64,000 bases of DNA from Mangrovimonas spongiae (lineage in GTDB: Bacteria > Bacteroidota > Bacteroidia > Flavobacteriales > Flavobacteriaceae), in assembly GCF_003944795.1 (NCBI RefSeq), contig NZ_RWBG01000001.1, positions 1-64,000 of the forward strand, read 5' to 3'. Positions within the stretch are counted from its first letter, which is position 1; the number at the start of each line of letters is the position of its first letter. The notes beneath the pieces were generated by a model that was not told the origin of the DNA, ran no database searches, and saw only the letters and a program-made list of their open reading frames with translations. The translations under genes and the position numbers were made by a program. Shown one piece after another: positions 16,422-26,574 of the stretch.

Positions 16422-17219
16422 CTACTTCGATAATTTCAATATTCTCAATGCACCGCGCATTACAAAAGTGAAAACGATGCCGCCAATCACTAAATCGGGC
16501 CATTTACTATTCAGAAAATAAACCAGCACCCCAGCTACTATAACACCACCATTAACAATAATATCATTGGATGTAAAAATGGCACTTGCCTGCATATGAG
16601 CCTCTTGACTCTTTGCCTTGTTGATGAGCCAGAGCGATATCAAATTACCTGCCAATGCGAAAATTGAAACGATAATCATCCATTGAAACAAGGGTGTTTC
16701 GGTATTGCTAAAAAACCTTCTCAAGACCTCTGCAAACCCAAGTGTTGCCAATGCCATCTGAAAGTATCCGCTGTATTTCGCAACCTTCTTTTTTCTTGAA
16801 ATGGCACCGCCTACCGCAAATAGGCTTAATGCATATACGATGGAATCTGCCAGCATATCTAATGAGTCTGCCACAAGACCCATCGAAGAAGAAATCCAAC
16901 CGGTGGTCATTTCGATAACGAAAAAGCCAAAGTTGATGCCCAAGACCCACCATAGGATTCTTTTTTGTTTGGATTGGTCTTCCATTACGGGTGGTTCGGC
17001 TTCTGTGGTTCCTTCTAAGGAATCCCCAAGTTTTAAGCTGGCTATAGACGTTTTTATCGCCTTGACGTCGTCCACGTGATATACTTCCAATTTTCTGTTT
17101 GGAATATCAAAATCCAAGTGTTTTACTTGAGCATAAGACTCTAACTTCATCCGAATCATCTGCTCTTCTGAAGGGCAGTCCATTTTAGTTATTATAAAAG
17201 TGCTTTTTTTCAAAATCAA
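16422..17219 (-). CDS. CDF-family cation transporter with HMA-like N-terminus
   Basis: A 265-aa protein. Residues 1-70 resemble a heavy-metal-associated ferredoxin fold (TFIITKMDCPSEEQMIRMKL, where MDCPSE is in the position of the usual CxxC). From about residue 88 there are membrane helices of cation diffusion facilitators, including the metal-site pattern SLDMLADSIVYALSL. It would export divalent metal from the cytoplasm by exchange with protons. It lies 33 nt upstream of the ATPase and 21 nt downstream of the Fur-family gene, so it is probably in the same operon. Confidence 0.85.
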   Translation of the reverse strand: MILKKSTFIITKMDCPSEEQMIRMKLESYAQVKHLDFDIPNRKLEVYHVDDVKAIKTSIASLKLGDSLEGTTEAEPPVMEDQSKQKRILWWVLGINFGFFVIEMTTGWISSSMGLVADSLDMLADSIVYALSLFAVGGAISRKKKVAKYSGYFQMALATLGFAEVLRRFFSNTETPLFQWMIIVSIFALAGNLISLWLINKAKSQEAHMQASAIFTSNDIIVNGGVIVAGVLVYFLNSKWPDLVIGGIVFTFVMRGALRILKLSK

Positions 17220-17240
17220 TCTAATTTGTTCGTTTGTTTA

Positions 17241-17663
17241 TTAAAGTAAATTACTGCTGCATTTTTCGCATATTCCCGTAACCACGAGATTAACATCCTC
17301 TGCCAAATATCCATCTGGCAAATTGATATGCGGGATTTTTTGTTCCGTTAAACAAACTGTTTCGTCACAGTTAGTGCAATGAAAATGTAAATGCAAATCC
17401 TGTTCTATTTCACAATTACAGCCTTCTTCACAAAGTGCGTATTTAGAGATTCCAGTTCCGTCATCTATGTGATGCACCACGTTTTTTTCTTCAAACGTTT
17501 TTAGGGTTCGGTACAATGTGGTTCTATCCGCTTTTGCGAAAGCATTCTGAATATCTGTCAGGGCGATGGCGGCATCCCTATCGGCCATATACTTATAAAT
17601 CAAGATGCGCATTGCGGTGGGACGCACGTTATGGTCATTTAATGTTTTTTCAATTTCAGTCAT
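17241..17663 (-). CDS. Fur-family metalloregulator
   Basis: About 140 aa when started at ATG 17663 (MTEIEKTL); a longer start at 17729 would overlap the upstream CDF gene by 74 nt and adds an unconserved tail. The winged helix (RPTAMRILIYKYM..DRTTLYRTLKTFEEKNVVH) is followed by the metal-binding dimer domain with HLHFHCTNCDETVCL and a C-terminal CEKC, the structural zinc site. Fur/Zur/PerR proteins repress metal genes when metal-loaded. Here the regulator sits inside a Zn/Cd/Co efflux cluster, so it probably controls that cluster. Its start overlaps the end of the upstream gene by 8 nt. Confidence 0.88.
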   Translation of the reverse strand: MTEIEKTLNDHNVRPTAMRILIYKYMADRDAAIALTDIQNAFAKADRTTLYRTLKTFEEKNVVHHIDDGTGISKYALCEEGCNCEIEQDLHLHFHCTNCDETVCLTEQKIPHINLPDGYLAEDVNLVVTGICEKCSSNLL

Positions 17664-18297
17664 TTTGTGCGGTGTTATAATTGATATTTTTAGCTTTATT
17701 GTAGGCTTCATAGCCTTCTTTTGCCGCATAGGGCACGATAAGTAATGCCGCCACAGGATCTGCCCACCACCAGCCTAACCAGTTGACCAATAGCAATCCT
17801 ATAAGTACGACCACGGTTTGGTATAAGCAAATAAAGGTGTCTTTAGCATCAGCCAGCAAGGCTGGACTGTCCAGTTTCTTTCCATATTTTCTTTTGAAAT
17901 ATATTAGAATTGGATTTACAGCGAGGGAAACCAATAATATAATCAGTCCCATCGTGCTCCAGTTTGCGGTTTCTTTATTTATAAGCTTTGTAATGGAATC
18001 GTAGGAAATGAAAATACAGATGAGCGTAAAGGAAACTGCAATTACGTTTAACGTGATTTTTTGTCTTCGTTTTACTTTTTCTTCATCGATACCTTTAATC
18101 TCGCCGTGTAGTCGCCAGCCTAATGTTCCCGCACTAACCACTTCAATCGTGCTGTCCAATCCCCAACCTATCAGAGCCGAACTATTTGCCGTAAATCCAG
18201 CAATAAGCGAGACCGCAACTTCAATAACATCGTAGATGACGTTCCAAATCTGTAAGGTTCTTGCTACTTTTAAGTTTTTCTTTCTTTTTTCTTTCAT
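17656..18297 (-). CDS. Cation transporter, CDF superfamily
   Basis: A 213-aa polytopic membrane protein with about five to six helices. Motifs include NSSALIGWGLDSTIEVVSAGTL and ALLADAKDTFICLYQTVVV, which carry the Asp residues of the CDF transport site (DS..E and AD..D). It is shorter than classical CDF proteins, and the C-terminal cytoplasmic domain is missing. It sits between the czcB-type adaptor gene (6 nt upstream) and the Fur-family gene, with which it overlaps by 8 nt, which points to co-transcription. The substrate is inferred as Zn/Co/Cd from context. Confidence 0.8.
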   Translation of the reverse strand: MKEKRKKNLKVARTLQIWNVIYDVIEVAVSLIAGFTANSSALIGWGLDSTIEVVSAGTLGWRLHGEIKGIDEEKVKRRQKITLNVIAVSFTLICIFISYDSITKLINKETANWSTMGLIILLVSLAVNPILIYFKRKYGKKLDSPALLADAKDTFICLYQTVVVLIGLLLVNWLGWWWADPVAALLIVPYAAKEGYEAYNKAKNINYNTAQND

Positions 18298-18303
18298 TCC
18301 ATT

Positions 18304-19527
18304 TTAATCATCGTCACCAAGTTCCCCTTTTTTCATCTCTCCCATAAGGTAATAGGCATTATTATATGCAACTAAAGTACCTTCCGAAAGTGGCTCCAGC
18401 AGTTTAATTTCAACCCAACCATCTTCATTAATCCCCGTTCTCACCTGTACTGGTTTTAGTTCCCACTCGGTTTTACTATCTTTCTGATGCTTTTGGGCCG
18501 TAAAGATGTAAGGATTTCCCTCTTCTTCAATCACTGCCTCTTCCGGTAATGCAGTTACCGCATCTTCTCCTGTTCTAATTTTTCCTTTGATATACATACC
18601 AGGAATAAGATAATCTTTCTTATTATCTATTTCTGCATGTACGTGTACCGCTTTGGGGTTTTGTTCAAATTGTTTTCCCACGGAATAAATCTCTCCCGTT
18701 AAATTACTTCCAGGAACCGATTCCAGCGTAAAAGAAATTTTTTGACCTTCTTTAACCTTATAAATATCTTTTTCAAAAACCATTAGATCGGCATGAACAT
18801 GTTCATTATCAACTACCATAAACATACTGGTTTGTGGTTCTACATATTGGCCAATTTGCACCTTTACTTTTTCTATATAACCTTCAATAGGACTAACTAC
18901 CGGGATATATTCGTAAAGTTCCCCATTTCTAACCCTGGAAACACTAAGGTTTAACTGACGTAATTGTGATTCATATCCACGTACTTCACCTTGTACAGAC
19001 TGATAATCTGCCTGTGTTTGTTGAAAAGATTTCCCCGACCCTACTTCGGCTTCATATAATCGTTTTTGCCTTGCAAATTCCTTTTCCAAAAACTGCATCC
19101 GGTTATAGGCGTTAATATAGTCCGTTTGGATTTTCGTCAAAGTAGGATGGGAAAGGTACGCCAGTATCTGACCCTTATTAACTTTATCCCCTTCAATAAC
19201 TTTTATTGAATTTATATTGCCCCCTAAGACGGCCGTAACTGTAGCTTCGTATTGAGGCAGCACTTCTAGTTGTCCATTGGCTTCCACTATTCCTGATAAT
19301 GCTTTCTTAGGTAAGGTATCTAATTTGATTCCCAAACTATTAAATTTCATCTCTGAAAGATGTACCGAGCGCATCCCGCCTTCTTCTTCATTGTGACCTT
19401 TTGTTTCTTTAGAATCCGATGCTTTAGTCTCCTGAGTATCTTTTTCCGAATTAGAATTTTCTTCACACCCCAAAAACAATGTAAGTGATAAGGCAAGCAT
19501 TAAAATATTTATTGATCTTATGTTCAT
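18304..19527 (-). CDS. czcB: RND periplasmic adaptor (CzcB/CusB-type) lipoprotein
   Basis: A 407-aa protein with a lipobox (LFLGC, Cys at about residue 21). A His/Glu-rich linker (KGHNEEEGG) follows, then a barrel-sandwich/lipoyl half motif, a coiled-coil hairpin (residues about 135-200) and beta-barrel and membrane-proximal domains. It is the membrane fusion protein connecting the inner-membrane RND pump to the outer-membrane channel for metal efflux. It lies 20 nt downstream of the RND-OMF fusion gene. The gene symbol is by family only. Confidence 0.88.
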   Translation of the reverse strand: MNIRSINILMLALSLTLFLGCEENSNSEKDTQETKASDSKETKGHNEEEGGMRSVHLSEMKFNSLGIKLDTLPKKALSGIVEANGQLEVLPQYEATVTAVLGGNINSIKVIEGDKVNKGQILAYLSHPTLTKIQTDYINAYNRMQFLEKEFARQKRLYEAEVGSGKSFQQTQADYQSVQGEVRGYESQLRQLNLSVSRVRNGELYEYIPVVSPIEGYIEKVKVQIGQYVEPQTSMFMVVDNEHVHADLMVFEKDIYKVKEGQKISFTLESVPGSNLTGEIYSVGKQFEQNPKAVHVHAEIDNKKDYLIPGMYIKGKIRTGEDAVTALPEEAVIEEEGNPYIFTAQKHQKDSKTEWELKPVQVRTGINEDGWVEIKLLEPLSEGTLVAYNNAYYLMGEMKKGELGDDD

Positions 19528-19547
19528 ATCGTTTTCTTTCTTAGTTT

Positions 19548-22500
19548 TTAATTTGAATTCTTAAGGTAATATTCCAGTTGGTAACGGCTGTCGAGATAAT
19601 CATTAAAAGCACTCCAGGCATTTACCTCAATTCTAATGGCATCCCTTATATTTTGAAGGAAAGTTATATAATCTATAGCTCCCTCTTTAAATGCTAATAC
19701 TGACCCTTCCTGTTGTTCCTGTGCTAAAGGAAGTGCTTCATCCCTATAATAATTCCATGAGTTTCTCCATTTGATATAGTCTTCACGCATATTTTTATAG
19801 GCGGTTTGCAGTTCGATTTTATCCTGATAAAAGTTTTGCTCTGCAATCTGTCTATTTACTTGTGCTTCCTGTGTACGGCCTAATTCCGGCCCAAAAAACA
19901 GCGGAATTTGAATTCCTATTTGATATTGGAAGAAACCCGATTGCCCGGCTATTTCCTGCCTACCGTACTGACCCTGAAATTTGGGCAAAAATTCAGATTT
20001 TCGTTCTCTGGTAACCGCTTTGGCAACATCTATCCTTTGTTCCGAAACCTGTAGCAACGGATGATTTTCAAGCGACTCTACCAGAAAGTTTAAAGGTTCG
20101 TCTAAAGTTTCAACAGGCAAATCTGGTACATCATAGATTGTGTCACTAACGAACCATAGGTTTAAACGCTGTATTGATTTCAGGTAATCTCGGTACGATT
20201 GTTCCAGCTGTATTTTAACCTCGTTCGCCTGGTTGGAGGTAGCAAGATATTCCAATTTGGAGGTGGCCTCTGTTTCATACCTGATTCTTGCAGCCCTTTC
20301 AATATCTTCAAAAATTGAATCCATTTTTCTATAAACCTGGAATGTCCTTTTAGTTGTATAAACCGAGGCCCAGGCCCTGCTTACTTCACGTTCAATTTCA
20401 ATAGTAGATAACTCTAAGGCACTTTCAGCAAGGGCAACCCTTTCTTTCTGCAATTTTAACCGGGGGGCAATTCCAAAAATATCAATGCCTTGCTGTTGGA
20501 CGCCAATTTGAGTATAGACCCCATCAGAGCCATTTCCTACTTCTTCTTTTCCTGTAAAGATTTGGGTATTTCCAAAATCATAGGCGGTTTTACGCAATAC
20601 TTCCTCACTTTCAATTTCAAGTTGAGCAGCTTTTAATTGCGGAAAGTTTTGGATTGCCATTTCTTTAGCCTCTTGCAAACTAATAGTTTGTAAAGAATCC
20701 TGTTGTGAATATTCAGATGACATTGCATCAGATTGTGCATTTACAGAAAAGGTTCCGCCTAAAACAAAGCCAATTATCAAAATCGTAGCTAAAGATCGTG
20801 AATTGGAAGAACCAAGCTTGTTCTGTTCCTTTTTCTCCCGTCTCTTCTCTACAAATGTATAAAGGACAGGAAGAACCACCAGCGTAAGCAAGGTAGCCGT
20901 AAGCATACCACCTATAACAACTGTAGCAAGTGGTTGTTGAACTTCTGCACCGGCAGATGTGGAAAATGCCATTGGTAAAAAACCGAAAATATCTGTTGTT
21001 GCTGTTAACATAATAGGTCGTATTCGTTCTTTGGTTCCTGTAAAAATTCTATCTCTTATACTGGTTACTCCTTCTTCTTTTAAAGAATTGAATCTATTTA
21101 TTAGTACCAGTCCGTTTAAAACTGCAACACCAAACAGAACAATGAAGCCTACACCTGCGGAAATGCTAAATGGCATACCTCTTAACCAAAGGGCAAAAAC
21201 ACCTCCGATAGCAGCCAATGGTATCGCCATATAGATCATGATAGATTGGGAAAAAGATTTTAAGGCAAAATATAGAAGCACGAAAATCAGGAATAAGGCT
21301 ATCGGTACCACAATCACTAATCGGTCTTTGGCACTCTGAAGGTTTTCGAACTCCCCTCCATAAGTAATATAATAACCTGGTGGCAATTCTAATTCCTCAT
21401 CTAATTTTTGCTGAATGTCGTTCACCACAGACTCTACATCTCTTCCCCGGGCGTTTACACCCACATAGGTTCTTCTGTAGGTATCATCTCTTGAAATTTG
21501 CATAGGCCCCGGAACATACTCAATATCTGCTATTTCTTTTATAGGCACCTGAGTTCCGTCTGGAAGATCGATATACATACCACGCAAATCATCAATATTC
21601 TTTCTATGATCTTCATCAAATCTTACTACCAGATCAAATCGTTTTTCTCCTTCAAAAATGACTCCGGCTGTTCCTCCTGCAAAAGCTGTACTTATGTAAT
21701 CATTGGCTTTTTGGATATCCAGTCCATATTGCGCAATTTTATCACGGTTAAATTTAACGGTCATTTGTGGGAGGCCTGATGTTCGCTCCGCGTTTACGTC
21801 TCCTGCACCAGGCACGGTTTGGATAATACTGGCCATTTCCTGTACCTTTTCCGACAACACCCCCAGGTCCTCTCCATATAGTTTAACCGCAATATCTTCT
21901 CTAACCCCCTCTAATAATTCGTTGAACCTTAATTCTACAGGTTGCGTAAACACAAGGTTTACCCCAGTAAGTTCTTTATTGAGTTTTTCCTTGATTTGCG
22001 CTATAAGTCCTTCTTTAGTTTCAGCGGTTGTCCAATTATCCTTATCTTTTTCAAGAATCAGGTACATATCTGCTATATCCATCGGCATTGGATCTGTTGG
22101 GATGTCCGCTACTCCAATTCTTGCTGTTGCTGTTTTAATTTCAGGAAAATTTTCTAGAAGGATATTTTCTATTTTTTTGGAAACTTCAATAGACTCTGTT
22201 AATGAACTTCCTGGTCTGATTAAAGCCTGCATTGCAATATCCCCTTCATCCAGTTGAGGCACAAATTCTCCTCCCATTCTGGAAAAAAGGAAACCGGCTA
22301 ATACAAGTAGAACAGCAGCAGCACCTACAACAATGAGCTTCAGTTTTAATGCCCCTTTCAGTAAAGGCATATATACCCTTTGTATTCCACCAATTATCTT
22401 ATCACTTATCCTTTCCAGCCAGCGTTCAAACCTTCCAAACCAGCTTTTGGTGTTTTGAACTGGTTTCATAAAAAGCGCAGACATCATTGGGACATAGGTA

Positions 22501-23981
22501 AGACACAGAATAATTGCACCTATCATAGCAAAACCAAAGGTGTATGCCATCGGTTTGAACATTTTACCTTCTACACCTGTAAGGAAAAGTATAGGTGTAA
22601 AAACTATAAGGATAATGATCTGCCCGAAAAAAGCAGAACCCATCATCGTGGTTCCGGCATCATAGGCTACTTTATCCATTACGCCTTGATTGAATTTTAG
22701 CTTTCCAGACCTAATCCGTTTTTGGATCTCATACACCGTTCCTTCTATAATAATCACGGCACCATCTATAATAATCCCAAAGTCTATAGCTCCCAAGCTC
22801 ATTAAGTTTGCCCATACATTAAATTGCTTCATTAATATAAAGGCAAAAAGCAAGGACAACGGTATGGTCGTGGCCGTTATGATGCCACCTCTTAAACTAC
22901 CCAACAATAAAACAAGGGCAAATATCACGATTAGGGCGCCTTCCAGTAAATTGGTTTTAACGGTATCGGTCGTTCTGGCAATTAGCTCACTACGATCAAT
23001 GATAGGGGCGATAGTGAGACCTTCTGGCAGGGATTTTTCAATTTCTGCCATACGATTCTTAACATTTTGAATAACCGCATTAGGGTTTGAACCTTTTAGC
23101 ATCATTATTATTCCTCCCACGGCTTCCTTACCGTCTTGCGTAAAAGCACCATAACGTACCTGATTCCCAAAATGGACGCGTGTTGCAACATCTCCAATAG
23201 TTACGGGAATGTTGCCCTCGTTAATAATCGAAATATCTTTAATGTCTTCCAAAGAGCGAATAAGACCTTCACCTCTTATGAAATTTGACATTTTATTTTT
23301 TTCTATGTAAGCACCGCCTGTATTCACATTGTTCCGAGCGAGAGCCTCATACACTTGTGAAATACTAATACCCAAACTATTCAACTTATCTGGGTTGACA
23401 GTGACCTCGTACTGTTTAATACTGCCTCCATAAGAGTTGACCTCTACCACGCCTTCCAGTAATGTGAGTTGTCGTTTGATAACCCAATCTTGCACGGTGC
23501 GCAGTTCCATAGGCGAATACTTGTTTTCAAAACCCTCCTCTGGCTTTATAGTGTATTCATAGATTTGACCTAAACCAGTAGAGATGGGACCCATAGATGG
23601 ACTTCCAAATTTTTCAGGGATAGATTCGCCCAGTTCGTTTAGTTTTTCCTGTACCAGCTGTCGAGGAAGATAGGTTCCCATATCGTCTTCAAAAACGATA
23701 GTAACTACGGAAAGGCCAAAGCGTGAGATAGAGCGAATCTCTGTAACTCCAGGTAAATTACCCATCGAAAGTTCTACGGGATAGGTTACAAATTGTTCAA
23801 TATCTTCTGTGGCAAGATTTGGCGACTGGGTGATCACCTGAACCTGATTGTTAGTAATATCTGGCACCGATCCCAGGTTGACGGTCATCATGGACCAAAT
23901 ACCCGTCCCTATCAGCGCTAAGGTAAGTAGTCCAATAATAAATTTATTATTAATGGAAAATGCGATTATCTTATTAATCAT
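19548..23981 (-). CDS. czcA: CzcA-type RND metal pump fused to TolC-like outer-membrane factor
   Basis: A 1477-aa protein. Residues 1 to about 1040 form a heavy-metal RND permease with 12 membrane helices. Helix 4 reads D400-F-G-I-I-I-D406-G-A and E413, the DFG..DGA..E signature of divalent-metal (Co/Zn/Cd) pumps rather than Cu/Ag pumps. A second hydrophobic signal-like segment at about 1062-1080 ending in VNAQ is followed by about 395 residues of an outer-membrane efflux protein (two repeats with long helices). Such CzcA-OMF fusions are common in Bacteroidota annotation; how one chain reaches two membranes is unclear, and cleavage after VNAQ is plausible. It is probably the first gene of the efflux operon. 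Confidence 0.9.
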   Translation of the reverse strand: MINKIIAFSINNKFIIGLLTLALIGTGIWSMMTVNLGSVPDITNNQVQVITQSPNLATEDIEQFVTYPVELSMGNLPGVTEIRSISRFGLSVVTIVFEDDMGTYLPRQLVQEKLNELGESIPEKFGSPSMGPISTGLGQIYEYTIKPEEGFENKYSPMELRTVQDWVIKRQLTLLEGVVEVNSYGGSIKQYEVTVNPDKLNSLGISISQVYEALARNNVNTGGAYIEKNKMSNFIRGEGLIRSLEDIKDISIINEGNIPVTIGDVATRVHFGNQVRYGAFTQDGKEAVGGIIMMLKGSNPNAVIQNVKNRMAEIEKSLPEGLTIAPIIDRSELIARTTDTVKTNLLEGALIVIFALVLLLGSLRGGIITATTIPLSLLFAFILMKQFNVWANLMSLGAIDFGIIIDGAVIIIEGTVYEIQKRIRSGKLKFNQGVMDKVAYDAGTTMMGSAFFGQIIILIVFTPILFLTGVEGKMFKPMAYTFGFAMIGAIILCLTYVPMMSALFMKPVQNTKSWFGRFERWLERISDKIIGGIQRVYMPLLKGALKLKLIVVGAAAVLLVLAGFLFSRMGGEFVPQLDEGDIAMQALIRPGSSLTESIEVSKKIENILLENFPEIKTATARIGVADIPTDPMPMDIADMYLILEKDKDNWTTAETKEGLIAQIKEKLNKELTGVNLVFTQPVELRFNELLEGVREDIAVKLYGEDLGVLSEKVQEMASIIQTVPGAGDVNAERTSGLPQMTVKFNRDKIAQYGLDIQKANDYISTAFAGGTAGVIFEGEKRFDLVVRFDEDHRKNIDDLRGMYIDLPDGTQVPIKEIADIEYVPGPMQISRDDTYRRTYVGVNARGRDVESVVNDIQQKLDEELELPPGYYITYGGEFENLQSAKDRLVIVVPIALFLIFVLLYFALKSFSQSIMIYMAIPLAAIGGVFALWLRGMPFSISAGVGFIVLFGVAVLNGLVLINRFNSLKEEGVTSIRDRIFTGTKERIRPIMLTATTDIFGFLPMAFSTSAGAEVQQPLATVVIGGMLTATLLTLVVLPVLYTFVEKRREKKEQNKLGSSNSRSLATILIIGFVLGGTFSVNAQSDAMSSEYSQQDSLQTISLQEAKEMAIQNFPQLKAAQLEIESEEVLRKTAYDFGNTQIFTGKEEVGNGSDGVYTQIGVQQQGIDIFGIAPRLKLQKERVALAESALELSTIEIEREVSRAWASVYTTKRTFQVYRKMDSIFEDIERAARIRYETEATSKLEYLATSNQANEVKIQLEQSYRDYLKSIQRLNLWFVSDTIYDVPDLPVETLDEPLNFLVESLENHPLLQVSEQRIDVAKAVTRERKSEFLPKFQGQYGRQEIAGQSGFFQYQIGIQIPLFFGPELGRTQEAQVNRQIAEQNFYQDKIELQTAYKNMREDYIKWRNSWNYYRDEALPLAQEQQEGSVLAFKEGAIDYITFLQNIRDAIRIEVNAWSAFNDYLDSRYQLEYYLKNSN

Positions 23982-24087
23982 ATAAATAAAAATTTAATTC
24001 AGTTAAAATTCTTGATAATAATTTTGTGCCTAACAAAATCTATCAATAGGACCAAGGATCTAGTATGAGAACCAGGATTTGGTCAAA

Positions 24088-24107
24088 AAAGGATATAATT
24101 ATCCTTT
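24088..24107 (-). terminator. Terminator between DUF6660 and czcA-type genes
   Basis: AAAGGATA (24088-24095) and TATCCTTT (24100-24107) form a perfect 8-bp stem with a 4-nt loop. On the minus strand the stem runs into a T tract, right after the DUF6660 stop codon. It could also serve as an operator for the pump operon. Confidence 0.6.
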
Positions 24108-24119
24108 AAAAAAACTGAA

Positions 24120-24431
24120 TTATGCCTGTGGTGGCTGTAAAATGGAAGTGGTAAAATCTTTTTTTATACCGTTTAAGTAGAGAAAATCTTGAGAAGAAAT
24201 GTATTTAAACTCAAATTTTATTTCTGCGAATTTGAAATAAGTTACGTTTATATGGCAACATTGGCAAATACAAAATGGGGAACATAAATCTGCATCTTGA
24301 TGTTGGTGGTTATCACCTAAATCTTGAGAAATTTCTGTTTTAACTTCATTGTCAAAAGTACCTGTATCTTCACAAGGCACTAAATTTAGTGTGAAGATAT
24401 AGATTGACAATATGAATGCTAAAAATTTCAT
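24120..24431 (-). CDS. DUF6660-like small secreted Cys/His-rich protein
   Basis: A 103-aa protein with an N-terminal signal sequence (residues 1 to about 19). Its centre reads HQHQDADLCSPFCICQCCH, a dense cluster of possible metal ligands. Members of DUF6660 are found immediately upstream of CzcA-type pumps in flavobacteria, as here (138 nt from the pump). It probably binds or senses metal in the periplasm; this is inferred from ligand content and position. Confidence 0.75.
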   Translation of the reverse strand: MKFLAFILSIYIFTLNLVPCEDTGTFDNEVKTEISQDLGDNHQHQDADLCSPFCICQCCHINVTYFKFAEIKFEFKYISSQDFLYLNGIKKDFTTSILQPPQA

Positions 24432-24489
24432 TAAGGCAAATATAAGAATTTTTTAATGCAATGGTTGTGCAAAGAAAAAAGGCTTCAGA

Positions 24490-26554
24490 TTATAAAAACC
24501 ATAAGGTTTCTTGACCAAAAGGTGGTATTTCCTTGCTTTCAAAACGAGGTGCTATTTCTGCAACCATTTCAGGATATTTAATTGTTATTGGTACGTTTTG
24601 TTGACGTAAGGATTTCCAATATAGCCTACTAAATTGATACACTTGCTCTATTAGCTTTCTAATCATTTTACTATCATTTAAAGCCTCTGGTGTAGGACTT
24701 GATATTTTAAGTTTTATTGGAAATGAATAACTTGAATGACTTGGGTATTTTACAGTATTGTTATACCTCAAATTATTAAAGAGTAAATATTTATATTCTC
24801 CTTTAGGGCCAATATTTATATATGTGCCACTCATTGGAATTAACTCACCATTCCAATTTTGGTCAAAAGCAATAATATCTTGTGATTTTGTTTTATTAAT
24901 ATTAAGAACAAAAAGAGGACAAGGCAATTGAAGTTTATCCATCATTTCTAAAACAGGTTGTATTTCTTCATCCTTCATATCCTTATAAAAGTGAATCACT
25001 ATTTTTTCAGGTATTTGGTTTGTTGGTACGTATTGATAGATAGCATCACTTAATGCACCCCCTAACTGTTTAACATCAGATTTACTGAAATAATGAAATT
25101 CATTAAACCTTCCATTATTTTTAAAACTGAATGCACTTGCTACATATCGAATGTTTTCTTCGGTATTTTTAAATGCACCCACACCAATAACTAATTCATT
25201 TTTAGGTTTGACATTTAGTTGCCAAGGTGTACCATCTAATTTTGCTAATAAGGCTAATGATATATTGGTTAAATCGTAAATAAATTTATGTTGGTTTCTT
25301 CTAAATCTATCAAACTCTATTACTTGAGATATTATTCTTTTATATAATAGCTGTTCTTTAACCTTGTAATACACTAACTTTTTTTCAAGATTAGGTTCGT
25401 GCTTGTTAAAAGGGCTTAAATAAATAGCAACATAATTAATATTAGGGTCAGATTTAAAATCTTTTATACCCTTTGCAATTTGAGGTAATGGATTTTCTAA
25501 ATCATCAAATACTATATTGACATCATTATCGAAATGTGCTAAAACACCTGCATAAATGTTTAAACCTTTATACCAACTTGTACCATCTTCCAATAATTTT
25601 TGCAATGCTTCTACTTCTTTAGCATAACTTGTATGATATATAAAGAAGAAATGCACATTATCTAACTGACAAGGATTTAAAGGCTTTAAATTCTTAAAAT
25701 CAATTTTGGGATTTCTACCAACACCATTTTGAAACACTAAATCATTGCTTTCATCAGCAACTTCACCAATTCGATTTATTTCTACAGGTAAGTAATCGTC
25801 ATTATTAACAGGGATAACTTTCTTAAATTCCTCACTTAAAATGAAATGCTGAATAAACTTATCTATTTTGTGTTTATAACCAATATATTTATTGGACTCA
25901 TCTTTTGGTTCTGGTTGAATATTAAAAGCTGTTCGTAAATCGTTATTCAAAATGGCAAAAGCCTTTGTGTTATCATCAATAAATTCCTTTTCCTTATGAT
26001 ATTTTAATAACCTCATTTTATATACAACTTTATTAAGATTTGTTGTTGAGGTATGTTTTATAATTTCAGAAATAGGTTTTTTAAACACTTTGGCCATACC
26101 ATCATAAGAAATAACTAACTCACCATATTCACTAACTTCTTTAATTTGTACTTTGACAGTAAACTTATAATACTGTGCAAAACTTTTATTTTGATATGAT
26201 CTATTACCTATCCAAATTTGATTATCATTCACAAAGTTTTGACCAACAAGTTTTTTTATGCTTTTAAAGAATTTTTTGATTCGCCAATTATAGTAATGCT
26301 TTATTAAGTCGGTTGGTTGTTCTTTTAGATTGAGTTTTAAAGGCAAATAACCTTCCTTTTCATAAATAAATGATGTGTAGATAAAATCATGATTTTCTTC
26401 TTTTTATACCAGGAAACAAATCTTCTATATTGGTTGGAAACTTTGTTTTATACAACTTTTGCGCATTTCCAATTTTCTCTTTACTTAAATAAAAAGTTAT
26501 TGGTTTGTCTGGTAAATCAAATGTTATGATATTAAAATAAAGTTCCTGACTCAT
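24490..26554 (-). pseudogene. Prokaryotic Argonaute, split by a one-base frameshift
   Basis: The 618-aa reading frame that begins at TTG 26346 contains a MID-PIWI module. It has KVKEQLLYKRIISQVIE, then LLAKLDGTPWQLNVKPKNEL, KIVIHFYKDMKDEE and a C-terminal TLWFL, as in long pAgos. Upstream, another frame from ATG 26554 to 26387 encodes 55 aa (MSQELYFNIITFDLPDKPIT.., ..FPTNIEDLFPGI) that join smoothly to KEENHDFIYTSF of the main frame if one A is removed from the A5 run near 26400-26407. The intact protein would be about 687 aa. Where PIWI proteins have the first catalytic Asp (IGID), this one reads IGVG, so slicing activity is doubtful. It lies beside an XRE regulator. Frameshift, sequencing error or slippage cannot be told apart. 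Confidence 0.75.
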
Positions 26555-26574
26555 AAGACTTGGGTTTATTAATT

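Noticed and set aside
20959-23070. Several + strand frames opposite the RND pump gene
   Set aside because: Shadows of the high-coding-density czcA-type gene; no ribosome sites or motifs.
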